A stretch of 64,000 bases of DNA from Scleromitrula shiraiana (Eukaryota; Ascomycota; Leotiomycetes; Helotiales; Sclerotiniaceae): contig JABELC010000001.1 in the NCBI GenBank assembly GCA_028455995.1, positions 4,266,501-4,330,500 on the forward strand, in the 5' to 3' direction. Both the position numbers and the translations under genes were made by a program. Position 1 is the first letter of the stretch; the number at the start of each line of letters is the position of its first letter. Shown piece after piece: positions 22,353-33,712 of this stretch. The notes under the pieces were generated by a model. That model ran no database searches and had not been told where the DNA came from. It saw nothing but the letters and a program-made list of their open reading frames with translations.

Positions 22353-23452
22353 AAGGATTCGGTCCTACATAACGACCCATAGCTGACTAATCTACGTTTT
22401 ATTAGTTACCAACAGAAGTTTACGATTATCTCTCTTTAAACTTCTTTAACTTTCCAACTATAATTTTTGTAACTCAATTCATAGAACTATTAGAAACTAA
22501 CCTCACTATGATAATACATACTAAATAATAATATATATCCACAATCCACAAGAAGAATTTCATATCCACTTTAACATCCACAAATAAAAATCTACGTTGG
22601 AAAATTTGAAAATTTATATATGCCCCGGTTTGTTACCTACACTGCATACTATGGTATGGTACATATTACATATAGATAAGTGGGTTACATATACATTTTG
22701 CTTACTGGGCACCAATCAAGATATGACATTTATAAGAATCAAGGATTTACCATGAAGAGTGACGGAAGTAGAGGATTAGATCCTCTTTTTTTTTTACAAA
22801 TTCCGTTGCTAGTAGTAAATTTCTAGATAGGATATATTATTAAGATTATATTATATTTCCTTTTACCCATTACAGCTAGCTAGGTCGACGACATATATAC
22901 ATATGATATATACATATATACATACATACTTACATACTTACATATATACGTACTTAGATGATCAAAATAAGTATCCCATCCATGTCATGAATTGCGTAAC
23001 TTTCCGTTCACTCTACAGTACAAACCACACATATTCCATACCACTCACTGTATTCCTCAAGCTTCTTACATCTGCAAGCCATATCTTTATATAAATAAAT
23101 AAGCATCCTATCACACTAATAATAAGAAAATCCCCAAATCTCACTGGGAGACAAGACTTTCTTACATATAAATCATTTCTACCTGATGAAAAATTCCAAG
23201 ATTTTATATTAATATCAAGGTATGAAATATCGAATCATATCTATCTACTATTTAAAATGTACATAATGCACATGTTGTACAGTATTACTTACTACTTACG
23301 CTATCGTATTACTTACTACTTACGCGTTTAATATGTAACCACTCAAAGCTTAAAACTTTTAGATCCTTCAACTTTTAGGTACTTACTTACATATATACAT
23401 ACACATACATACATACTATAGATAGATATCTCTCATCTCAAATCTCGCCGAC

Positions 23453-23485
<33 letters not shown>

Positions 23486-23486
23486 G
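23453..23486. repeat. (CCGACA)n hexamer
   Basis: About five copies of CCGACA, GC-rich, standing out from its AT-rich surroundings. Confidence 0.85.
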
Positions 23487-23827
23487 GTCCGACAATTTTC
23501 CATTCTCTAACTAGCCACCCAAATCCGTCAAACACCTTACACCTTACTCGTAACTCGTGCTTCAAACTCCATCTAGATTTCCATGAAACATCCTTCCATC
23601 TATAGCGGACCGATCGAAGAAAACAAATACAAGTAAGACCATTCCATTTCTAATCCAACCACCAAAATCCAACCACCAAACAACCACCACTAAAAAAAAA
23701 AAAAAAAAGAACCACCGAACTACGGACTACAAAAATATTAAGTAACACAAATAGGGAAGAATTCTCAACATAGATATCAAGACCGATATGAAGAATTGAA
23801 ATACTTGAAATATTTGAAATCATGAAG

Positions 23828-24050
<223 letters not shown>

Positions 24051-24279
24051 CATCTGTTACGAGATGATTAATATTGACGATGGCTCTTGAAGTTTGGATG
24101 TGAAAATAGAATAGAGAATAGGTATGTGAGAATAGATATGTATTTCGGCCCTTTGTTGTGGTAGGGGATTAGTTTGGTGTATTATGTATTAGGATTTGAG
24201 AATAACAATTGAGAATAAATTGAGAATTGAGAATTGAGAAGAGTTCAGAGATGACCTGGTGCATGGATTGTATTGTATT

Positions 24280-24440
24280 TGTCTGTATAGTCAAACACGT
24301 GACCTTACGTCACGTATTCGTTGAGGAGATATATATCCTTAATAACGTATAATATTCTTCTTGAACTCCTTAAACAAATAATATAATATTAATTAATATT
24401 TGTAATTGTATAATTTTATACCTTTAAAATTATATAAATA
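24280..24440 (+). repeat. 5' LTR, 161 bp
   Basis: Aligns without gaps to 31792-31952. It keeps C and G in its outer (5') part and is almost purely A/T in its inner (3') part, so degradation is concentrated on the inner side. Confidence 0.85.
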
Positions 24441-26524
24441 TTAATTAGTATACACATTATAAATTAAAACTTTTATTTTATATGTAATATTAATTTTGAT
24501 AAATTTTAAATATCTTTATTTATTATTAATAAAAAACTTTTTATAATTCTTAATAATAAAAAATTTTATAAATTATTTAATTTTTTAATAAAAAAAAAAC
24601 TAAACTTTATAATATTTAAATATTTATTATAAAAATAATAATTTTTAATTTTAATTTAAATATTATAAAATTTAAATATTTATTATAAACTAAATAGTTT
24701 TTAAATTAATTTTAAAATTATAAAATCTAAATATCTATTATAAATAAAATAATAATAAAAATATAAATCATATTATATTATTTAGATGTATATTATACTA
24801 TCTAAAAAAACATTTTAATAAATAAAAATGTTAATAATAATAACTATTTTATTACAACTACAAAAACAATGGCAAAGTCATTTTTAACAAATTTTTATTC
24901 AAAAACTTTTATAAAATTTTTAATAATCCCTTTTTTATATTTTTATATTTCTCTATAATTACTCCATTTTCTTTTTTATTTTATAACAAATTTGTTTATT
25001 ATATATTTATTTTATAAACCAAAGCGATTATATTTAATTTGAAAATTTTATTAAAACAAATTTTAATTTGACATCAAATTTATTCTATAAATCAAGCAAT
25101 TATATTTGATTTAAAACTTTATTAAACTAAACCTTTAATTTAATATTAAATATTTATTTAATAATAACAAAAAAACTAGGTAAAAATGAATTTAATAATA
25201 ATTATTATATTATTTAATAAACAAATATAAAACATTATTAAAAATACTCTTTTATTTTATACTATAATATTATAAATAATATAATAAACAAAAATAATAT
25301 AAAAAAAAAAAGAAGATTGAAAAATATAAATATAAATATAAATTTTAGATAATTATAAAAAGAAAATAATTTAATAAATATAAATATTCAAGATCTAGAA
25401 TTGCCATTAATAATTTGATAATTAAAATAAATATTTAATTAAATCAAAAAACTTTAATTAATATTAAAAATATTATTAAAGAATTTTAATAAAAACTTAA
25501 TATGTATAGATCTATTATAAAAATAATATTAATAAAAAATATTTAGACAAATATAAATCCCAATACCCCAAATATAGATAAAAGTCTTTTTATTCAAAAA
25601 CATAGTAAACAATATTTTTGAAGGGTTTATATTTGATTTTAAGAAAAAATAACAATTAAACAATATTTTCAAAGGGTTTATACTTGATTTTAAAAAGAAA
25701 CAACAATTAAAGGATAATAATATATGCGACTTTAAGTATGATCAAGACCCTAAACCCAAATAAAGCAAAAAGCATTATAAAGATCTATTTAATAGATCAT
25801 TTTCAAACAATTCAAACTTTATTAATAAATACAAAAGATATAATATAAAAAACCTATATATAATAAACTATTATCTAAAATATAAACTCAATAAATATAT
25901 AATCGACAATTTGAAAATCTTTATCGATACAAACCTATAAACAAATTTTAAAGAAGTGTTCAAAGATATAAATATAAAGATATTTTAAACATTGAATAAG
26001 AAATATTTAATAATAATAAAAAAAACATTATAAAAAAATAATATTTATATTAATATATCTATATTAATAGTTTATATAATATAAAATATAATATATATAA
26101 AATTATGCCTCAAATAAACTAAGGTTTATTTGAAAAAGATTTATAGAGATCGATTAATAAAATTTAAATTTGGTAATATAAAAATAATAATAAAAAATTT
26201 AAAGTAAAAATAAAATCAAAAAAAAATATAAAAAAATGAGTTAAAAAAGAAAAATAGATTAAATAAAATATTTTAATTATATAAATAATGATTAATTTAT
26301 TAAAGCAATTTAACGAATTATTAAAGAATATTTAATTTATAATAAAAACCAATTCTAAATATTTATTTAAAACTATTCCAACAATATTGATATACAACTT
26401 TATACGCTATATTATCCAATATATAACTTTATTTAATAATCATATATTATATAATAATCAAAATTATTAAAATAAAAATAATTATAATAAAAATCATTAT
26501 AGTTAAAATAATTATATGCTTTAA

Positions 26525-26790
26525 CCTAATCAAAACTACCTTGGTCAAAATCAATTTAATTAAAATCAACCTAGTTAAAATCAATCTAATTAAAATCATC
26601 ACGATATAAATAATTATAGTAAAAATTATTATAATCAAAACAATTATACATTTTAATCTAATTAAAATCAACATAATCAAAATTAATTTGATTAAAATCA
26701 ATTTAATCAAAATTATCGTATATTTTAAAATGATTAAAATAATTATAATTAAAATAATTATGATTATAATCGAAATAACTATGATTTTTA
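26525..26790 (+). pseudogene. Asn/Gln-rich relic frame inside the element
   Basis: Read from 26525 on the plus strand, about 88 codons are dominated by AAT, CAA, TAT and TAA; eleven in-frame stops are all TAA and none TAG or TGA. Several 15-bp units (TTAAAATCAACCTAG type) repeat in tandem. The simplest reading is a Gln/Asn-rich coding region, perhaps gag, in which CAA codons became TAA. The function is an inference from position and composition. Confidence 0.45.
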
Positions 26791-29700
26791 ATATAAACAA
26801 AACTAAGGAAAAAAACAAAGGGATAAAAGGGCATATACATATAAAGATAAATATAAGAATTAAAAATATTATTAAAAAAAGAGTTGTTAATATTATATAT
26901 TAAAAACTTAATATTAAATTAATTTAAATAAAATATATAATAATACAATAAAATTCAATAATAAAAATAATAATTTTGATTATAAATTAGCTATATATAA
27001 ATTAACTTTATAATATATAAATATTTTAAATAAACTTATAATAATAGCATTTTTAACTATATTTAAAAATAAAATATTTAAATATTATATATCGAATTTT
27101 ACTATATTTCCACAAAAAATAAAAAGTTTAATTACAGAATTCAAAATATAATATTAAAAAAAACTATATTATTGTAATATAATGAACAAATGGATAAAAT
27201 TGATAATAAAGAGTATTATAAATAAAAATTAAAAGAAGAAACTTAAATAATGTTTAAAGTTGTTTTTTGCAGAAATAAAGCGATTATATAAAACTTTATT
27301 AAATAATATAAAAAGTCAATTATATTTTTATAAAAAAATAATTTTATTATATTAACAAATCAAATAATATATTTAAATATATTATTAATTAGTTATAAAT
27401 ATTTTTAATTTTATTTAAAAAATCAAAAAAATGATTTAGATTTATAATAAATTATAAAACAATAATATTAATATATATTATATTAAAAAAAAATTTATGG
27501 ATAATTTATAAAATTAAAATAAAAGTTTTAATTATAGTAAATATAATAAAGCAAATAGTTATGATAATTAAAAAAAATGTAATAATTATTAAAATCGATT
27601 TGAATTATAATCTAATATTTGAGAATGATATAATAAAAAAAACTTTAAATTAATTTATAAAAGATAATATTAGGTATATAAAAAAAAAGGATATTTTTTT
27701 ATAAATTATTTGAAATCTAATTAAAAAAAAACTTAAAGAAAATATAAAGAAAAAATCATTAAAAATAATAATAATTATATATATAAACAATTTTTGATAT
27801 ATTATAAAAAAAAGCAAAAGATAAAGAAAAAGGATATTAAAAAGATTTATAAAGTATTTTATATAAAAATAAAATATTTAAATGAAATTATATTGGAGAT
27901 ATATTATATATTGAATAACCTAATTAATAATCTATAAATAGTTATTGAGCTTATAGAGAAAACATTTAAATATACATTAATATATAAAAGATTATTTAAT
28001 AATAATTAGATTAACAAAAATATAGCATTAAAATAAATTATATATAATCTTAAAATATTTTTTACAAATGATAAATATAACTCTAATAAATTTTAAAGTA
28101 TTATAATCAATATAAAAGTAATAATAGTATTAATTATTAATAAATAATAATTTGAAGCATTACAAAAATTAACCAATCTAACTATTAATTACAATAAAGC
28201 AAAAATCGCGAAAATTATATTTAAAAAAAAAGATATTAAAGAATTTATTGGATTATACAAAATTAAATTATCAATCGAATAAGTTAAAATTTACATCATT
28301 TATGCAAACACATTGTTTTTATTTTATTTAACAAATATAAATAAATTTAATATATTTTTTAATAATATCAAAAACTAAATTATTTACAATAAAACTAATA
28401 AATATTTTTTTATTATATAAAAATATAGCTATAATTTTCTATTATAAAAATATAATTATAATATATTTATATAATTAATAATCTTAAACAATATTTACTA
28501 TTTTATAGAAATAGAATTATAATACTTATATAAATACTTTGATTATTTAATCATTTATAGATTATACAATATATTTAAACAAATTAATTATAATAATATA
28601 AATAAAGATAAAATTAATAAATTAATAAAATATTATAATTAATATTAAATATATAATAAATCATTAAGAAAATTCAAATTTAAAATTAGCGATAATAAAA
28701 ATGATAATATTCGATTTAATTATATAATTATAATTGATATTATATATATTAATAAAAAAGTGGTATTATATATATTTAATAAAATATTAAAATATTAAAC
28801 AACAACATTTTTAAACAATCTATCAATAAAATATATTTAAAATATAATTCAATTTAAATAGATTAATATCTATATAGAATTTTTAAACTATATCATTATT
28901 AATATAAACATATAATTTATTATAAAAAAATTTAATGAATATATAAATATTATAATAATCAAAATAAAAATAGTTTTTATAAAATCTTATTAATCAATTA
29001 ATAAAATTAAATAATATTATAAAATCATATAATATATATTTAAAATTCTATAAAACAAATTATAATAATCTAATTTTATAAAAAAACAAATATTATAAAT
29101 AATAATAAAAATTATAAATGATTTAACAAACCCTAATAAACTAATTTCAATACTTCTAATATTTAATATATTTGCATATATAAAAAAATTAAATCTACCA
29201 ACAAAAACTATTATTGATCAAACAATAAAACTATAAAAAACAAATAATAAAATCCATAAATATAAAGCAATTTAATTAATAAAAAATATATTATAAAAAC
29301 AAAACAAACTATTTACATATATAATATATAATCTAAAAATACACTTAAAAATTCTAATATATAAAAAGATTATTAAAATAAAAAAAAAAATAAATAAAAT
29401 TTTATATTTTTAAATCAATGAAGAGTAAGAATTGTAAAATCAATATAAATAACTATATTATAATTATATAATCAATATTAATTTGTTTATATTATAAAAA
29501 ATCTATTAATCCAATATTAATACTATTAATAATATATATAGAAAATTATGCATTATTTATACTTATAAATAATAGCAATAATTAATTAATTATTCAAAAA
29601 ACATTAAAAATAATAATATCCAAATTATCCAAGTTAATAATTTATAAATATAGTAAACTAAAAAAAGATTAAAGCTTTAATATTTTATTATTAATGATAA

Positions 29701-31791
29701 TTTAATTTTATTAATATATTTAATAAGATATATAACAAAAAGTATGATTTAGATTATATATAGAAAATAAAGATTTTAAAAAAATATTATTAAATATTAT
29801 AATATTATTAAATAGCAAATATATTATATACCCAATTAATGTTTTTTTTATAAAAAAATTGATTTTTTTTATTGAACAAACTAAATATAATAAAGAAAAA
29901 ACAAACAAAATATATATAAAATCAAAAAAAAAGAAATTAAATAAATTGATAAAAATTGATATATTTAAAATAATAAAATAAAAAAAAATTTCAATAAAAA
30001 TAAAAATCTTTAAATATAAATAGATTGATAAACTTAAATATTTAAATATAAAGAATATATATAAAAAATCGAGATTTATTATACAAAATTTCAATAATAT
30101 AGAAAAATATATTATATTTATATAATCTTTAATTATATAATATTTAATTTATCAATTAATATTAATAATTACAATCATTATAATAATAATAAAAAACAAT
30201 AATATATTTAGCGTTTATTTGCATGATATTATTTAGATATATATATAAACAAATTCAAAACTTGTACATTTTATCTTTATATATGCAATTCTAGAAATAA
30301 AATATTCATCTAGAATTATATTTTATGTAATATAATTACTATATAAAATCCTAAAAGTAAAAAATCATTAATTCAATATATATTTAAATTATTATATTAT
30401 AAAATTTAGAATAACAATATTAATATATAATCTTTATTTATTATATATATAAAAATAAAGATTTGGAATTATAACGATGCAAATCAATAATACTTTGATT
30501 ATTGTTAATAAGTAATTTGTTTGTAAAAAAAAATATTATTTAAAAGAAATTAAATTTTTATATAAAGAACAAAAGTAATTAATTAAAATATACTTATTCA
30601 AATTCAATAATGGCTTAATATTATTAAAAAGTTTAATAATTATAATAAACCAAAAACTTTAATGCAAAAATATAGAGTAAATTAAAAATATTAATATCGA
30701 TATATGCGAAATATATAGTAGGTTTTAAAAAAATGCAATACCAAAAAAACAATATATTATATAATGCACTTATAATATCTATATCGCAATTTATTGCTAA
30801 TTTAAAACTTTATTTAATCTAATATAGGTTATATAAAATATCAAATCAAACAATAAAAATATAAAAGTATTTAATAAATATATATAATAATAAAAAAAAA
30901 ACTTTATAAAAAGACTTTAATTTATATTATTTAATTCTGATATCTTTTATATATATATATTTATTAATACTTTATATATTAATAATTTTAATCTATTATT
31001 TTAAATTAAATATATTATTATATTAGTAAATAAAAGTGAAAATACAAATATTATATATTAATTTTCAATCAAATATAAATATATCATTTAAACTATATCA
31101 GTGTTAAAACTTTATATAATAATCTTTAATTTCAATATAGCGATTATTATCAAAAATATAATTGATAAAATCTTTAATAATTATATTTTATTATTAATTA
31201 TTTATACCGACTTATATTTTTTGTTTTAATTATTAATTAAATTTGGAATAATAATTAAAAAACGATTTATAATCAATATTATAGCATTATATTAATCATA
31301 TAAATATAAAGAGATCATGGAAATATAATAAATCAACGATAGCAATAATCTAATAAATATAATAATAAAAACAAAACTTTATTTAATATTGAAGGAATTT
31401 ATCAATATAAATAAAATATTAATAAAAATTAATAAATGGATTAAATATAAAAAAAGATTTTAATTTTTTTTTATTAATTTTTTAAAGAATAGTTAAATAA
31501 TAATCGATTCTATTTATTTAATTTATATATAATCATTATAAAATAAAATAATAAAGAATATAATATGAAAAATAATAATAATATAAAATAACGATAATAT
31601 ATAATTTAAATAATATTTATTTTAATTTGATTTTAAAATATTATATTATATATAAATAAATTATAAAGATTTTAAGATGGTAAAAAATTAAAAAAAGTCT
31701 ATTTTGCTTTTTATTTTATATAGATAATTTATAGTTTTTATAAAGTTTAACTTTTTATATATATAGCTTTAGGTTTTCAAAAAGTTGCTAG

Positions 31792-31952
31792 TGTTTATAT
31801 AATCAAATATGTGATTTTATATTATATGTTTATTGAGGAGATATATATTTTTAATAGTGTATAATACTTTTCTTAAACTTCTTGAACAAATAATACAATA
31901 TTGATTGATACTTGTAATTGTATAGTTCCATACCCCCGGAGTCATACAAACA
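31792..31952 (+). repeat. 3' LTR, 161 bp
   Basis: Partner of 24280-24440 with the opposite polarity of damage: its inner (5') part is T/A-rich, while its outer (3') part keeps runs such as ATACCCCCGGAGTC. Confidence 0.85.
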
Positions 31953-32825
31953 GTATTGTATTGTATTGTATTCATGATGCCTAAGTGATGGTAGAACAAG
32001 CTGGAGATTCTGAGAAAGCTGAATATTTGTATGAATGGATGTATATTATCGATTACTAATTATTTATTTGCTATACGGTACGGTACGGTACGGTTTGGTA
32101 CTCTCGTTATTCTTCTTCTTCTTCTTCTTCATCATCATTAGTGTCAGTGTCAGTGTCAGCGTCAACCAATATACAATCCAAGAATAATAATAAGTTCGTT
32201 CCTTCACTCTAGATCCAGATCTACACAGAATCTCACACGAACATATCACCAAAAAAAAACCGAACTCTGACTCAAACACAATACAATACAATACAATATC
32301 ATACCAGCAGGTATTCAATAATTAGTAAATATAAAATATATCAAGAACGAACAAAAACAACAGCAAAAACAAAAATAAAAGAATCCTCTATATTCACATA
32401 TGTAAAAGCTATAAATTAAATAATTATACCGTAAAATTATCTATTCATGAAGTTTCATAGTCTTGATAATAAATAGTCTTGATAAAGATACATGTATTTC
32501 TCCTTATACATATATATATACATACATATATATACAAATCTCCTCGCCTCAATATATATATCTACATCCTACATATATATACATTCATCTATACATCCAT
32601 CCATACAATAATAACAATAATACTAGTAATAATATCGTACAACCAGCCCTACAACTCAATACATATCGTCCTATATATTATATTATTATCTACATAGTAC
32701 ATACATACATATGTATTATATAGAACCCAAAAATACCCGACTCGAATACAATACGATTCGGAAGTTCTTTCTTTATTTTTCTTTCTTCTTTCTTTTCAAG
32801 TTCTTTCTCGCAATGCAGTATTAAA

Positions 32826-33372
32826 GGACTTTAGTAAATTTCAAAAATAAATAAAAGAATTGATATATTATTTTTAAAATGATATGATGATCGATATATA
32901 ATGTAAAATTATATAATAATTATATAGTTGAATGATGATTATTATGATATCATAATAGATTCAACGAAAATTATTAATTTATTTATAATTTTTCAATATA
33001 TTAATTTCAAGTTATTACTAGTAGAAATACTAAATTATAATATTATTACTAATAAAAAAATAAAGCATTTAATGAATACTAGTAAAATATAAATTAACTT
33101 TTCAATTTCTTTAAATTTTAATTCGAGTTGAAGTAGTAGTAAAAAAATTCAAATTATTAACGAAAATTAATTTATCTTTATTACTAGTAGAGATAGTACT
33201 CTAAAAATAATATAGTAACTTGTATATTATTAAAAAAAAATAAAGAATGATTTTAAGTATTTATAACTTAAACTATACTTTCAAGTTACTCCGAGTCCGA
33301 GTCTTTTTACTAGTATATTTCCAACTTCAAGTTGAAATAAAATTTAAAATGTACTAACTTGAAAGTCCGAGT
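32826..33372. repeat. AT-rich block with short inverted ends, possible degenerate MITE
   Basis: An AT-rich block begins with GGACTTTAGTAAATTT and ends, on the opposite strand, with GGACTTTCAAGTTAGTA, so seven bases are perfectly inverted and the next ones similar. Inside lie several copies of TTACTAGTAG and an inverted pair ACTTTCAAGTTA (33277-33288) / TAACTTGAAAGT (33355-33366). This could be a small RIP-affected inverted-repeat element, or chance in biased sequence. Confidence 0.3.
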
Positions 33373-33566
33373 CGGACCTCTATTTATTCCTTTTTTCCAC
33401 AACGGCTATCATATGTGCTCGCTCCATGGTAGTACCCTGATACCCGGAATATATTTTCTTTGCCGTGCCGTGCGGGTGAGATGGATGCATGGATGTATGA
33501 TGGATGAATGTTTCTGTTTCTGTTTCTTTATCGGCAGATACCGAGCGCGCTAAGTTGATTTTTATT

Positions 33567-33712
33567 CATGTTGATGTTGATACTGATGTTGATGTTGATG
33601 CTGATGCTGACGTTGATGCTAATATTAGTACTGATGTTAATACTGATGCTGATACCGATACTGATACCCATGCTGATACCGATCCTGATACCGATGCTGA
33701 TGCTGACGGTAT
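33567..33712. repeat. (GATGYT/GATACY)n minisatellite
   Basis: About 24 imperfect hexamers of the GATGTT, GATGCT and GATACC types. One frame reads as alternating Asp with Val, Ala or Thr and is open over 71 codons (33504-33719), but it has no support as a gene beyond the repeat. Confidence 0.85.

Larger units (their letters stand above)
24280..31952 (+). mobile_element. LTR retrotransposon, RIP-degraded, 7.7 kb
   Basis: The element starts TGTCTGTATAG and ends CATACAAACA, is bounded by two 161-bp direct repeats (LTRs) and by GTATT on both sides (24275-24279 and 31953-31957), which fits a 5-bp target duplication. The interior is extremely A+T-rich and studded with stops in all frames. LTR differences are all transitions, the signature of RIP (C-to-T with G-to-A on the other strand). 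A stretch near 26525-26790 reads on the plus strand as Asn/Gln/Tyr-rich with TAA where CAA would fit, suggesting plus-strand coding. No reverse transcriptase or integrase motif survives clearly enough to say Gypsy or Copia. The flanks are (GTATT)-type microsatellite, so the target duplication could partly be chance. Confidence 0.85.

Noticed and set aside
26447..26903. Ile-rich 123-codon frame on the minus strand and Ile/Lys-rich 71-codon frame on the plus strand inside the element
   Set aside because: Composition is that of RIPed AT-rich DNA; no motif, and the better relic frame (26525-26790) is in another register.
29720..30094. Phe/Ile/Leu-rich 124-codon minus-strand frame
   Set aside because: Chance frame in more than 80% A+T sequence, interrupted at both ends by dense stops; no similarity to any membrane protein family.
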